Below are positions 1 to 12,625 of a stretch of 64,000 nt of DNA, piece by piece (positions within the stretch are counted from its first letter, which is position 1; every line of letters starts with the position of its first letter). The translations under genes were made by a program, and so were the position numbers. The notes under the pieces are model-generated. The model saw only the letters and a program-made list of their open reading frames with translations, made no database searches and had not been told where the DNA came from. The DNA is taken from positions 1 to 64,000 of the forward strand of contig QHSL01000085.1 of NCBI GenBank assembly GCA_003220435.1, in the 5' to 3' direction. This DNA comes from Candidatus Rokuibacteriota bacterium (lineage in GTDB: Bacteria > Methylomirabilota > Methylomirabilia > Rokubacteriales > CSP1-6).

Positions 1-28
1 CGTCCGTGGAGCGCTGAGGGCGGCCCGC

Positions 29-399
29 CTACATCGGCCGAGAAGAGACGATCAGCCGGTAGAGCGCGGTCTGCTGAAAGAAGTGGCGCAGCACGTAGTG
101 CTCGTTGATGTCGTGCTGCTGGTTGTCGCTGTTGGCCGCGGGGATCCACAAGCAGGGCATCCCGAGGACGTCCGTGAAGACGTGGAGCGGGAGCGTGCCG
201 CCGAGGATCGGCAGCGCCACCGGCTCGGCGTCGCCCTGCTCCTCCAGCAGACGCAGGAGCCAGCCGAACTCCGGGCGCGAGGGCGATCGCGCCAGAAGGC
301 ACGTGCGGCGTCGACCATCTCGGGCGTGACCTGGCGGCTGATCGTCGCGATGCGGAGGTAGCGGTCGAGGAGCTCGAGTCGATCGTGACGGAGAGACAT
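29..399 (-). pseudogene. M20-family metallopeptidase remnant, internally deleted
   Basis: Two pieces of an M20/M25/M40 peptidase are read in different frames. From the ATG at 399 the first ~38 codons (MSLRHDRLELLDRYLRIATI, then a stretch ending ARAFWRD) match the usual N-terminus of M20 dipeptidases. After a junction near 280 the frame changes and reads a typical C-terminus (FGWLLRLLEEQ, GGTLPLHVFTDVLGMPCLW, HDINEHYVLRHFFQQ), ending at 29. Family members are ~450 residues; about 120 remain, so the metal ligands and dimerization domain are gone. The product cannot be catalytic. An assembly collapse joining the two ends of the gene would look the same. The gene is divergent from the creatininase stub. 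Confidence 0.7.
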
Positions 400-429
400 G
401 ACAAGTGGCGGTAGTATAGCGCCGGTCAC

Positions 430-528
430 ATGGTCCGCCTCGCCGAGCTGACGAGTCCGGCGGCCGCGCGGCTCGCCCGCGATCCGAAGGCCGTGGTGCT
501 CAGCCCCGCAAAGGGCTCTCATTCTTGA
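430..528 (+). pseudogene. Creatininase-family N-terminal stub (32 codons)
   Basis: The ATG at 430 opens 32 codons beginning MVRLAELTSPAAARLARDPK and then AVVLSP. This resembles the first strand and helix of creatininase/creatinine amidohydrolases, which normally continue LPVGSxEQHGPHLPL with metal ligands. Here the frame runs into a stop at 526-528, before any ligand. A TATAGC-like hexamer ends 9 nt before the ATG and a small stem (AGCCC/GGGCT) lies over the stop. This could therefore also be a short transcribed leader, but the similarity to the creatininase start makes truncation more likely. It is too short for the ORF track. Confidence 0.5.
502..525 (+). terminator. Small hairpin with T-rich tail
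   Basis: AGCCC and GGGCT pair around the loop CGCAAA and are followed by CTCATTCTT. The stem is only 5 bp, so this is a weak intrinsic-terminator candidate at the end of the creatininase stub. It may separate the stub from mdh. The stretch from 529 to 681 holds no gene I can support. Confidence 0.3.
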
Positions 529-612
529 CCGAATCGCCGCGCCGCGTTAGAGTGAAGCGCACTCCCTCTCGCGCGTGCGTGGGAGGGGAATGTTCGCCGA
601 CAAGCAGGTTGA

Positions 613-1611
<999 letters not shown>

Positions 1612-1626
1612 CCGAGGAGTCGGGGC

Positions 1627-2138
1627 ATGGCGAGGCGAGCGAAGGCCAGGGCCAAGAAGCGGGTGAAGCCGATTCCATCCGGCTACCACAGCGTCACCCC
1701 CTACCTCACCGTGCGGGACGCCGGGCGGGCCATCGACTTCTACAAGGATGCCTTCGGCGCCGTGGAGAAGGAGCGGATGCCCGGCCCCGACGGCAAGAGC
1801 GTGATGCACGCCGAGCTCAAGATCGGTGACTCGATCGTGATGCTGAGCGACGAGCTTCCGGGCATGAGCACCTGCCGCTCGCCGCAGTCCCTCGGCGGTA
1901 CGACCGTCTCGCTCTTCCTCTATGTCCGCGACGTGGACGCCGCCTTCAAGCGCGCGGCGAACTCCGGCTGCAAGGTCCTGATGGAGCTCACCGACATGTT
2001 CTGGGGCGACCGGTTCGGCAAGCTCGAGGATCCGTTCGGGAACCAGTGGTCGATGGCGACCCACAAGGAGGACGTGTCCCCAGGGGAGCTGCGCCGGCGC
2101 GCCCAGGCGGCGATGGCCCAGATGCCGGGCAAGTCGTC

Positions 2139-2142
<4 letters not shown>
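1627..2142 (+). CDS. VOC/PhnB-like glyoxalase-fold protein
   Basis: A 171-residue protein of the vicinal oxygen chelate superfamily, PhnB-like branch. After a lysine/arginine-rich N-terminus come VTPYLTVRDAGRAIDFYKDA, then HAELKIGDSIVMLSDE and the typical end WGDRFGKLEDPFGNQWSMAT. Members are small metal-binding or binding-only proteins and the substrate is not predictable. Its place between mdh and fumarase alpha, overlapping the latter by 4 nt (GTGA), implies cotranscription with TCA genes. It could handle a reactive by-product, but that is inference. Confidence 0.85.
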
Positions 2143-5214
<3,072 letters not shown>

Positions 5215-5216
5215 CC

Positions 5217-5798
5217 GTGAGCGTCACGACCGCGGCCGACGGGATCAAGGACGTCACGACGCCGCTCAGCGACGCCGACGTCGAGTCACTGAAGACCGGT
5301 GATCGCGTGCGGATCAGCGGCGTGCTCTACACGGCGCGCGACGCGGCGCACGGACGGCTGTGGCCGCTGATCCAGGACGGGCAGCCACTGCCCATCGACG
5401 TGCGCGGGCAGATCATCTACTACACCGGCCCGTCGCCGGCACGGCCGGGCGACGTGGTCGGCTCGGTGGGACCGACGACGGCGAGCCGGATGGACAAGTT
5501 CACGCCCGCGCTGATCAAGCTCGGGCTCAAGGCCACCATGGGCAAGGGCGCGCGCTCGCAGCCGGTCAAGGATGCGTTCAAGCAATACACAGCCGTCTAC
5601 TTCGGCGCCATCGGCGGCGCCGGCGCTGTCCTGTCGCGATTTGTGAGGCGCGTTGAGATTGTTGCGTACGAAGATCTGGGCACGGAGGCCATCCGCCGCC
5701 TCGAGGTCGAGAACTTCCCGGCGATCGTAGTCAACGACTGCCGCGGCGGTGATCTCTATCAGGACGGCATGAAGGCCTACGCACGGGAGGAGACATGA
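5217..5798 (+). CDS. Class I fumarate hydratase, beta subunit
   Basis: TtdB/FumA C-terminal-type partner subunit, 193 residues with a GTG start. It reads LKTGDRVRISGVLYTARDAA, HGRLWPLIQDGQPLPID, GPTTASRMDKFTPALI and a final segment with VNDCRGGDLYQDGM. These are hallmarks of the swivelling beta domain that completes the active site. It starts 3 nt after icd and overlaps the Sdh anchor gene by 4 nt, placing it in the same operon as the alpha subunit. Confidence 0.92.
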   Translation: MSVTTAADGIKDVTTPLSDADVESLKTGDRVRISGVLYTARDAAHGRLWPLIQDGQPLPIDVRGQIIYYTGPSPARPGDVVGSVGPTTASRMDKFTPALIKLGLKATMGKGARSQPVKDAFKQYTAVYFGAIGGAGAVLSRFVRRVEIVAYEDLGTEAIRRLEVENFPAIVVNDCRGGDLYQDGMKAYAREET

Positions 5799-6589
5799 TC
5801 GGTCAGGCGGTCGGGTCGGCGCGCGCGCCGATCGCGGCGGCGCACCTCCGCAAGGACGCGTGGTGGACGCTGCCGCTCACGGTCGTCGTCGTGCTCGGCT
5901 CGTTCGGGGTCTATTCGACGTGGGCGGCGTTTCAGAACGCGCATTATTTCATCGCGCCTTACTTATCGCCGTTCTACTCGCCGTGCCTCTACCGGTCTTG
6001 CCTGCACCCGAGCTTCGGTGGCGGGCTTCCCGAAATCTATCTTCCAATTATCGGGTTGGTGTCGCCCGCCTTTCTCATCTTGATCGGCCCCCTGTCGTTC
6101 CGGCTGACCTGCTACTACTACCGCAAGGCCTACTACCGGTCCTTCTGGCTGGCGCCGGTCGCGTGCGCCGTACGTGACGTGAAGACCGGCTATTCGGGCG
6201 AGACACGCTTCCCGCTCATCCTCCAGAACTTCCACCGGTACGCGTGGTACGTGGCGGTGCTGTTCATCGTGATGCTGACCTGGGACGCGCTGCTGGCCTT
6301 CCGGTTCCCCAACGGCTTCGGCATCGGCGTGGGGACCATCGTCATGTGGATCAACGTGGTCCTGCTGGCCGCGTACACGTTCTCGTGCCACTCCTGCCGC
6401 CACGTGTGCGGTGGTCACGTCGACGTCTTCTCGAAGACGCCGGCGCGCTACCGGATCTGGCACTTCGTGACCCGACTCAACGAACGCCACCCGCTGTACG
6501 CATGGCTCTCGCTCTTCAGCGTCGGGCTGACCGACCTCTACATCCGATTGCTGTCCATGGGCATCATCCGCGACCTGAGGATTGTGTAA
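5795..6589 (+). CDS. Succinate dehydrogenase membrane anchor, single-polypeptide type
   Basis: A 264-residue integral membrane protein directly before sdhA, so probably the quinone-reducing anchor of succinate dehydrogenase. Several hydrophobic segments are visible (about residues 24-45, 84-105, 146-170 and 183-200) plus a weaker one near the C-terminus. It does not look like the E. coli SdhC/SdhD pair. It carries the cluster FSCHSCRHVCGGHVDVFSK, a C-x2-C-x3-C-GGH motif just after a membrane span, suggesting a metal or heme site. No separate SdhC and SdhD are present. The stop overlaps the sdhA start by one base. Confidence 0.75.
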   Translation: MIGQAVGSARAPIAAAHLRKDAWWTLPLTVVVVLGSFGVYSTWAAFQNAHYFIAPYLSPFYSPCLYRSCLHPSFGGGLPEIYLPIIGLVSPAFLILIGPLSFRLTCYYYRKAYYRSFWLAPVACAVRDVKTGYSGETRFPLILQNFHRYAWYVAVLFIVMLTWDALLAFRFPNGFGIGVGTIVMWINVVLLAAYTFSCHSCRHVCGGHVDVFSKTPARYRIWHFVTRLNERHPLYAWLSLFSVGLTDLYIRLLSMGIIRDLRIV

Positions 6590-8391
6590 TGGCCAGTGGG
6601 GACTACGAGACACACGAGCACGACGTCATCGTCATCGGCGCCGGCGGCGCCGGGCTGCGCGCGGCGATCGAGGCGGCAGCCCAGGGCGTGTCGGTCGGCC
6701 TCGTCTGCAAGTCGCTCCTCGGCAAGGCCCACACGGTCATGGCCGAAGGCGGGATCGCCGCGGCGCTCGGCAACGTGTGGCCGGAGGACAACTGGCAGGT
6801 CCACTTCCGCGACACGATGCGCGGCGGCAAGATGGTCAACAACTGGCGAATGGCCCAGCTGCACGCGCAGGAGGCGCCGGAGCGCGTCCTCGAGCTGGAG
6901 CGGTGGGGCGCGCTCTTCGACCGCACCAAGGACGGGCGCATCCTCCAGCGCGACTTCGGCGGCCACCGCTACGCGCGGCTCGCGCACGTCGGCGACCGCA
7001 CCGGCCTGGAGATGATCCGGACGCTCCAGTACCACGGCATCCACCAGGGCATCGACGTCTACATGGAGTGCAAGATCGAGCGGCTCCTGCGGGACGGCGA
7101 TCGCGTCGTCGGTGGCTTCGGCTACTGGCGCAACACCGGCAAGTTCGTCCTGTTCAAGGCCAAGGCCGTCGTGCTGGCGACCGGCGGCGTCGGCAAGGCG
7201 TGGAAGGTCACCTCGAACTCGTGGGAGTACACCGGCGACGGGCAGTCGCTGGCGCTGTGGGCCGGCGCCGACCTGATCGACATGGAGTTCGTGCAGTTCC
7301 ATCCGACCGGGATGGTGTGGCCGCCGTCGGTGCGCGGCATCCTCGTGACCGAAGGCGTGCGCGGCGACGGCGGAACCTTGAGGAACAAGTCCGGCGCGCG
7401 ATTCATGTTCAACTACATTCCGGAGTTCTTCAAGGGCGAGACGGCGGACAACGAGGCCGAGGCCGACCGCTGGTACGAGGACAAGAAGAACAACCGCCGC
7501 ACGCCCGACCTCCTGCCGCGCGACGAGGTGGCGCGCGCGATCAACACCGAAGTGAAGGCCGGCCGCGGCAGCCCCCACGGTGGAGCCTTCCTCGACATCT
7601 GTACGCGCCGACCGGCCGACTACATCCGGAAGCGGCTGCCGTCGATGTACCACCAGTTCAAGGAGCTGGCGGACGTCGATATCACCAAGGAGCCCATGGA
7701 AGTGGGCCCGACCTGCCACTACATCATGGGCGGCGTGCGCGTCGACGCCGACACCACCGCGGCCACCGTGAAGGGGCTGTTCGCCGCCGGCGAGGTGGCG
7801 GGCGGCATGCACGGCTCGAACCGGCTCGGCGGCAATTCGCTCTCCGACCTGCTGGTGTTCGGGCGGCGCGCCGGCCTCTACGCCGCGCTGTACGCGAAGG
7901 ACTTCGGGGGCCAGCACACCGTCGACTCCGGCCAGGTCGAGTCGATCGCCCGCACCATGCTCGAGCCGTTCTCGCGGAGCGGCGGTGAGAACCCGTACGC
8001 GATCCAGGCCGACCTCCAGGACATCATGCAGGAGCTGGTCGGCATCATCCGCACCGAGGCCGAGCTGAAGGAGGCCGCGAAGAAAATCGAGGCGCTCAAG
8101 CAGCGGGCCGCGAAGGCGCGTGCGGAGGGCGGACGAGCCTACAACCCGAGCTGGCACACCGCCCTCGACCTCAGCTCGCTCCTGACGGTGGCGGAGTGCT
8201 GCACGCTGGCGGCGATCGAGCGCACGGAGAGCCGCGGCGGCCACACCCGCGAGGACCATCCGTACACCGACGACACGTGGGGAAAGATCAACGTGGTGAT
8301 CCGACAGAAGCAGGGCGCCTTGCAGCTCGCCCGTGAGCCGCTGCCGGAGATGCCGGCCGAGCTCAGGACGCTGTTCCAGGAGAGAACGTGA
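6589..8391 (+). CDS. sdhA: Succinate dehydrogenase flavoprotein subunit
   Basis: A 600-residue FAD subunit of complex II, oxidizing succinate to fumarate. It has the dinucleotide motif VIGAGGAGLRAAIEAA, the flavin-attachment region KAHTVMAEGGIAAALGN with the conserved histidine, the active-site segment FHPTGMVW, and HGSNRLGGNSLSDLLVFG near the C-terminal half. The ATG start overlaps the anchor gene stop. Fumarate reductase is the main alternative. The TCA neighbours (fumarase, sucCD) favour the oxidative direction. Confidence 0.95.
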   Translation: MASGDYETHEHDVIVIGAGGAGLRAAIEAAAQGVSVGLVCKSLLGKAHTVMAEGGIAAALGNVWPEDNWQVHFRDTMRGGKMVNNWRMAQLHAQEAPERVLELERWGALFDRTKDGRILQRDFGGHRYARLAHVGDRTGLEMIRTLQYHGIHQGIDVYMECKIERLLRDGDRVVGGFGYWRNTGKFVLFKAKAVVLATGGVGKAWKVTSNSWEYTGDGQSLALWAGADLIDMEFVQFHPTGMVWPPSVRGILVTEGVRGDGGTLRNKSGARFMFNYIPEFFKGETADNEAEADRWYEDKKNNRRTPDLLPRDEVARAINTEVKAGRGSPHGGAFLDICTRRPADYIRKRLPSMYHQFKELADVDITKEPMEVGPTCHYIMGGVRVDADTTAATVKGLFAAGEVAGGMHGSNRLGGNSLSDLLVFGRRAGLYAALYAKDFGGQHTVDSGQVESIARTMLEPFSRSGGENPYAIQADLQDIMQELVGIIRTEAELKEAAKKIEALKQRAAKARAEGGRAYNPSWHTALDLSSLLTVAECCTLAAIERTESRGGHTREDHPYTDDTWGKINVVIRQKQGALQLAREPLPEMPAELRTLFQERT

Positions 8392-9140
8392 TGCCGACCG
8401 TCGCGATGCAGGTGTTCCGCGGTGACGGCGGCGGCGGCGAATTCAAGTCGTACCGCGTCGACTTCGACGAGGGCATGGTCGTCCTCGACGTGATCCATCG
8501 CCTGCAGGCGACCCAGGCGCGCGACCTGGCCTGCCGGTGGAACTGCAAGGCCGGCAAGTGCGGCTCCTGCAGCGCGGAGATCAACGGCAAGCCCCGGCTC
8601 ATGTGCATGACGCGCATGAACCTGTTCACGCCCGGCGAGACGATCAGCGTCGCGCCGATCCGGACGTTTCCGCTGATCCGCGATCTCGTCACCGACGTAT
8701 CGTACAACTACGAGAAGGCGAAGCAGATCCCGCCGCTCCGCCTCAAGCCGCCGGAGACCGACGGCACCTACCGGATGATGCAGGAGGACATCGATCGCAT
8801 CCAGGAGTTCCACAAGTGCATCGAGTGCTTCCTGTGCCAGGACGTGTGTCACGTCATTCGTGATCACGAGGAGCTGAAGAAGAGCTTCGCGGGGCCGCGC
8901 TTCTTCATCAAGCTGGCCGGGCTCGACATGCATCCGCTCGACACCCGCGACCGGTCCGAGTTCGTGAAGGGCCAGGCCGGTGTGGGCCTCTGCAACATCA
9001 CCAAGTGCTGCACCGAAGTGTGTCCCGAGCACATCCACATCACCGACAACGGGATCATCCCGCTCAAGGAACGGATGGCCGACGGCTTCGATCCCATCGT
9101 CTGGCTCCTCCGGAAGTTCAGGGGACAGCGTAAAGCGTGA
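8391..9140 (+). CDS. sdhB: Succinate dehydrogenase iron-sulfur subunit
   Basis: A 249-residue electron-transfer subunit of complex II. The N-terminal plant-type [2Fe-2S] motif is CRWNCKAGKCGSC with a later LMCMTRM cysteine. The C-terminal domain has CIECFLCQDVC and CNITKCCTEVCPEH for the [4Fe-4S] and [3Fe-4S] clusters. GTG 8388 and ATG 8391 are adjacent possible starts; ATG lies 8 nt after AGGAG and is preferred. It is the last gene before the repeat-filled gap. Confidence 0.94.
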   Translation: MPTVAMQVFRGDGGGGEFKSYRVDFDEGMVVLDVIHRLQATQARDLACRWNCKAGKCGSCSAEINGKPRLMCMTRMNLFTPGETISVAPIRTFPLIRDLVTDVSYNYEKAKQIPPLRLKPPETDGTYRMMQEDIDRIQEFHKCIECFLCQDVCHVIRDHEELKKSFAGPRFFIKLAGLDMHPLDTRDRSEFVKGQAGVGLCNITKCCTEVCPEHIHITDNGIIPLKERMADGFDPIVWLLRKFRGQRKA

Positions 9141-9233
9141 CGGTCCGCATCGGCTCAAAGGCCACCGGAACACCTCGGCTCACGCTGGCCTCAGTGCCTC
9201 GACTTCAGCCGGGCTCGCAAACCACCAACTCCG

Positions 9234-9294
9234 GATCGGGCGTGCGGAGCCGGGTCGCATCTCGATCAGGCCACCCTCGGAGCAAGCCGGCCTC
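9234..9294 (+). repeat. Intergenic repeat, copy A
   Basis: First of two direct copies in the sdhB-sucC gap. It shares with copy B the 12-mer GCGGAGCCGGGT and an exact 27-bp core (9268-9294) that begins AGGCCACCCTCGG and ends AAGCCGGCCTC. Both shared blocks are offset by exactly 99 bp. The ends AGGCC and GGCCT can pair. Diverged copies occur before fabD. No protein in this stretch looks real. Confidence 0.85.
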
Positions 9295-9314
9295 GGCCCA
9301 CCTCATGGTGGGCC
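9295..9314. terminator. Perfect hairpin between repeat copies
   Basis: GGCCCACC and GGTGGGCC form an 8-bp perfect stem around TCAT. There is no T tract, so it is a possible RNA-stability or attenuation element, or a Rho-linked end for the sdh transcript, rather than a classic intrinsic terminator. A similar GCCCACC/GGTGGGC stem is found in the repeat before fabD. Confidence 0.45.
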
Positions 9315-9332
9315 TGCACACCACGCGCCCCG

Positions 9333-9408
9333 GAGCGGGCGAGCGGAGCCGGGTTGCGCCTGTCTTAGGCCACCCTCGGAGCAAGCCGGCCTCACGGACC
9401 CCGCTACA
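9333..9408 (+). repeat. Intergenic repeat, copy B, abutting sucC start
   Basis: Second copy, 99 bp after copy A, with the identical 27-bp core at 9367-9393. Its tail CCCCGCTACA runs straight into the GTG start of sucC. The fabD-side copy likewise ends CGTTACA immediately before ATG. No Shine-Dalgarno sequence is visible, so the repeat itself forms the translation-initiation region of sucC. Confidence 0.85.
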
Positions 9409-10569
9409 GTGAAAATTCACGAGTATCAGGCCAAGACGCTCCTGCGCGACTCCGGCGTGCCCGTCCCGGGCGGCGATGTCGCCAGGACACCGGCGGAGGC
9501 CCGGGCGATCGCGCAGCGCCTGGGCGGCCGCGTGGTCGTGAAGGCGCAGGTGCATGCGGGCGGGCGAGGGAAAGCCGGGGGCATCAAGCTCGCCGACGAT
9601 CCATCGGCGGCCGAGGGGGCGGCCCGTCAGATCCTGGGCATGCGCCTGAAGACCCCGCAGACGCCGCCCGAGGGCATCGAGGTGCGCGCGGTGCTCGTCG
9701 AGGGGGCCTCGGCGGTCGAGCGCGAGCTCTACCTCTCGATGACCCTCGACCGCGCGCGCGGTAGCCACGTCGTCATGGCGTCCGCGGCGGGCGGGATGGA
9801 CATCGAGGCGGTCGCGGCGCGCACGCCCGACAAGATCATCCGCGCGTGGGCGCACCCGGCGCTCGGCGTCCAGGCCTTCCAGGCGCGTCACCTGGCCTAC
9901 GGCCTGGCGCTCGGCGGCGACCAGTTCAAGCAGGCCGTGGCGCTGATCCGGAACCTCTTCGAGCTCTACGTGGCGCGCGACTGCTCGCTGGCCGAGGTCA
10001 ACCCGCTGGTCGTCACGAAGGATGGCCGCGTGCTCGCGCTCGACGCCAAGCTCGACTTCGATGACAACGCGCTGTCGCGACACCCGGACGTCCTCGCCCT
10101 GCGGGACGTCAACGAGGAAGACCCGCTCGACGTCGAGGCATCCAAGTACGGGCTGAACTACATCAAGCTCGACGGAAACGTCGGCTGCATGGTCAACGGC
10201 GCCGGGCTCGCCATGGCGACGATGGACATCGTCAAGCTCGCGGGCGGCGAGCCCGCCAACTTCCTCGACGTCGGCGGCGGCGCCTCGCCCGAGCAGATCG
10301 AGAACGCGTTCCGCATCCTCTCCTCTGATCCGCGCGTGAAGGTGGTGTTCATCAATGTCTTCGGCGGGATCCTGCGCTGCGACCGCCTCGCCGCCGGCGT
10401 GATCGCCGCGATCAAGAAGTTGGGCCTGCGGCTGCCGGTCGTGGTGCGGATGGAGGGGACCAACGTGGAGCTGGGCAAGCAGATGCTCGCCGAATCGGGG
10501 CTCGCGCTGACGACTGCCGACGACATGGGCGATGGCGCGAAGAAGGCGGTCGCCCTCGCGCGGGGCTAG
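9409..10569 (+). CDS. sucC: Succinyl-CoA synthetase (succinate-CoA ligase), beta subunit
   Basis: 386 residues, matching the family length. It is the ATP-grasp subunit that pairs with SucD to interconvert succinyl-CoA and succinate with substrate-level phosphorylation. It begins [19 protein letters not shown] after the GTG. The nucleotide-binding segment is [19 protein letters not shown], the metal and linker region [13 protein letters not shown], and the C-terminal power-helix region [20 protein letters not shown]. The start is set by homology: in-frame upstream sequence is repeat DNA. The start lacks a ribosome-binding site. Confidence 0.94.
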   Translation: MKIHEYQAKTLLRDSGVPVPGGDVARTPAEARAIAQRLGGRVVVKAQVHAGGRGKAGGIKLADDPSAAEGAARQILGMRLKTPQTPPEGIEVRAVLVEGASAVERELYLSMTLDRARGSHVVMASAAGGMDIEAVAARTPDKIIRAWAHPALGVQAFQARHLAYGLALGGDQFKQAVALIRNLFELYVARDCSLAEVNPLVVTKDGRVLALDAKLDFDDNALSRHPDVLALRDVNEEDPLDVEASKYGLNYIKLDGNVGCMVNGAGLAMATMDIVKLAGGEPANFLDVGGGASPEQIENAFRILSSDPRVKVVFINVFGGILRCDRLAAGVIAAIKKLGLRLPVVVRMEGTNVELGKQMLAESGLALTTADDMGDGAKKAVALARG

Positions 10570-10888
10570 CCCCTGGCTCCCGCCCCTGGCCCTGCTGCTG
10601 GCCGTCGCCGCGACCGCGGCGTGCTGGAGGCCGGCCGACGAGCGGGCGTACGAGGACGTCGTCGCCTCGATGTCGATGGTGAAGGCGAAGGCGTTCTTCG
10701 AGAAATACCCGAAGAGCGCGTACCGCGACCGCCTCGTCGAGGACATGATCGGATGGTGCAGACGCGAGGACACCGGAACGTGCTACCAGATCGTCATCGA
10801 GGCGCTGCCGAAGGAACATCCGCGATACCAGGACGTGGTGGACGCGTACGAGAAGCGACTCGCCGACAAGCGACGGAAGCCGCGCTGA
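10532..10888 (+). CDS. Small predicted lipoprotein, hypothetical
   Basis: A 118-residue protein with a basic N-terminus, a hydrophobic stretch ([16 protein letters not shown]) and a cysteine at a position suiting a lipobox. The mature part reads [20 protein letters not shown] and [20 protein letters not shown], weakly recalling tetratricopeptide-type helices of outer-membrane assembly lipoproteins. It overlaps the sucC end by 38 nt and sits 10 nt before sucD, so it is cotranscribed. If translation begins further in, the signal would be lost, which supports this start. The function is unknown. Confidence 0.6.
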   Translation: MARRRRSPSRGASPWLPPLALLLAVAATAACWRPADERAYEDVVASMSMVKAKAFFEKYPKSAYRDRLVEDMIGWCRREDTGTCYQIVIEALPKEHPRYQDVVDAYEKRLADKRRKPR

Positions 10889-10898
10889 GTCGGCGCAC

Positions 10899-11771
10899 GT
10901 GAGCGTCCTCGTCGATCGCTCCACGCGGGTAGTGGTGCAGGGGATCACCGGCCGGGAGGGCGCGTTCCACGCGGCGCGGTGCCGCGAGTACGGGACCGCG
11001 ATCGTGGGCGGCGTGACGCCGGGCAAGGGCGGCACGACCCACGAGGGCTTCGCGGTGTGGAACACGGTGACCGAGGCGGTGGCGAGCGAAGGCGCGAACT
11101 GCGCGCTCATCTTCGTTCCGCCGCTCGCGGCGGGCGACGCGATCATGGAGGCCGCCGCGGCGGGGATCCCGCTGGTCATCTGCATCACCGAGGGGATCCC
11201 GATCGCCGACATGGTCCGCGCGAAGCACTTCCTCGCTGGAACCACGAGCCGGCTCATCGGGCCGAACTGCCCCGGCGTCATCACCCCGGACCAGGCCAAG
11301 ATCGGCATCATGCCCGGCCACATCCATCGACCGGGCCCGGTCGGGGTCGTTTCGCGCAGCGGCACCCTGACCTACGAGGTGGTCGGCCAGCTCACGAGTC
11401 GCGGGATCGGCCAGTCGACGTGCGTCGGCATCGGCGGCGATCCCGTCCACGGCACCAGCTTCGTCGACGTGCTGCGACTCTTCAGCGACGATCCCGAGAC
11501 GCGCGCGATCATGATGATCGGCGAGATCGGCGGCACCGAGGAAGAGGACGCGGCGGCGTTCGTCCGGTCCCACGTGACGAAGCCGGTGGTCGCGTTCATC
11601 TGCGGCCAGACCGCCCCACCCGGACGGCGGATGGGCCACGCCGGCGCGATCATCGCCGGAGGGAAGGGAACGGCGGCGGAGAAGATGAAAGCGCTCGAGA
11701 ACGCCGGGGCGACGCTGGTCACGAGCCCGGCCGAGATGGGGGCGACGATGGCGCGGGTGCTCGGACGATGA
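10899..11771 (+). CDS. sucD: Succinyl-CoA synthetase (succinate-CoA ligase), alpha subunit
   Basis: A 290-residue CoA-binding subunit with a GTG start. It has the Rossmann-type CoA site [20 protein letters not shown], the segment [20 protein letters not shown], and the phosphorylated histidine in [19 protein letters not shown]. It partners SucC despite the intervening lipoprotein gene. The stop overlaps ndk by 4 nt. Confidence 0.95.
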   Translation: MSVLVDRSTRVVVQGITGREGAFHAARCREYGTAIVGGVTPGKGGTTHEGFAVWNTVTEAVASEGANCALIFVPPLAAGDAIMEAAAAGIPLVICITEGIPIADMVRAKHFLAGTTSRLIGPNCPGVITPDQAKIGIMPGHIHRPGPVGVVSRSGTLTYEVVGQLTSRGIGQSTCVGIGGDPVHGTSFVDVLRLFSDDPETRAIMMIGEIGGTEEEDAAAFVRSHVTKPVVAFICGQTAPPGRRMGHAGAIIAGGKGTAAEKMKALENAGATLVTSPAEMGATMARVLGR

Positions 11772-12193
11772 CGACGCAGCGCACGCTCGCCATCATCAAG
11801 CCCGATGCGGTGGACAAGGGCGTCGTCGGGCAGATCATCGCGCGCGTGGAGCGCGCGGGCTTCAAGATTCTCGCCGCCAAGCTGATCCAGATGTCGCTCG
11901 CCGATGCGCGCGGCTTTTACGCGGTCCACCGCGAGCGCCCCTTCTTTCAGAGCCTCTGCGATTTCATGACGCAGGGCCCGTGCCTGCCCCTGGTCCTCGA
12001 GGGTGAGAACGCGATCCAGCGATGGCGCGATCTCATGGGCGCCACCGATCCCGCCAAGGCGGCGGCCGGCACGATCCGCAAGGACTTCGCGTCGTCCATC
12101 GAGGCCAACGCCGTCCACGGCTCCGACTCGGCCGAGGCGGCCGCGGTCGAGATCCCGTACTTCTTCTCGAGCCTCGAGCTCTGCCCTCGGTAG
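11768..12193 (+). CDS. ndk: Nucleoside diphosphate kinase
   Basis: A 141-residue Ndk that equilibrates nucleoside tri- and diphosphates. It has [19 protein letters not shown] at the start, the phosphohistidine motif [10 protein letters not shown], and the typical C-terminal EIPYFF. Coupling to sucCD fits use of GTP or ATP made by succinyl-CoA synthetase. The ATG start overlaps the sucD stop. Confidence 0.96.
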   Translation: MTTQRTLAIIKPDAVDKGVVGQIIARVERAGFKILAAKLIQMSLADARGFYAVHRERPFFQSLCDFMTQGPCLPLVLEGENAIQRWRDLMGATDPAKAAAGTIRKDFASSIEANAVHGSDSAEAAAVEIPYFFSSLELCPR

Positions 12194-12615
12194 ATCCCCG
12201 CGCGCTGCCGCCGGTCGATCCCGACGCGTTCGCCGCCCCGCTCGGGGTCCGTGAGCGCAGGTCCTCGCTCGCGGCGGTGGTCCTCGGCATCGTCGGAACG
12301 ACGGTTCTCGGGGTCGTCCTCACCGCGCACACCGGCGATCTGCGCTGGCTGTTCGCGGGTCTGCCGGCAACGCTCGTCCTCTTCCTGGCCGCGCGGCTCG
12401 GGCCGACCGGCTATCGGCTGGCGGGAGACGGTGTGTGCGTAGAGCGCAAGGCTGGCCCGAGGGCCAACCGCGAGAGCGTCGTGTGGCTGGCGACCGACTC
12501 GGGCTGGATCGGTCTCTCGCCCGATCGCCCCGACGAGTTCGTCGACCGGCTGCGGCGGCGTCTCGAGTCGTGTCGAGTTCTCGGTCGTGAAGCGGCCGAG
12601 GGCCGGTTATCATGA
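12181..12615 (+). CDS. Small membrane protein, weakly PH-domain-like, uncertain start
   Basis: The reading frame after ndk codes for a plausible protein of up to ~144 residues. It has a proline/aspartate-rich start, two hydrophobic segments ([19 protein letters not shown] and [16 protein letters not shown]), then a soluble end containing [20 protein letters not shown]. That end resembles the last strand and helix of bacterial PH-like domains, where xxxSPxxPxxFxxxL is common. No ATG, GTG or TTG fits: the in-frame ATG (12022) lies deep in ndk and the first GTG lies inside the membrane span. CTG 12181, inside the ndk end, is a candidate start. Function unknown. Confidence 0.45.
   Translation: MPSVDPRALPPVDPDAFAAPLGVRERRSSLAAVVLGIVGTTVLGVVLTAHTGDLRWLFAGLPATLVLFLAARLGPTGYRLAGDGVCVERKAGPRANRESVVWLATDSGWIGLSPDRPDEFVDRLRRRLESCRVLGREAAEGRLS
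12608..12613 (+). promoter_or_regulatory. Candidate -10 element for the biotin carboxylase gene
   Basis: TATCAT matches the -10 consensus at five of six positions and ends 12 nt before the ATG at 12626, predicting a leader of only a few bases. No good -35 is visible. Confidence 0.4.
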
Positions 12616-12625
12616 GGGCGAAACG

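Noticed and set aside
9404-9411. TACAGT before sucC (and TACAAT before fabD) as a -10 box
   Set aside because: The hexamer overlaps the start codon, so the TSS would fall inside the gene, and both proteins have canonical N-termini there.
9137-9412. 91-residue ORF across the sdhB-sucC gap
   Set aside because: It only translates the repeat copies; the same 27-bp core is read twice and no family resemblance is seen.
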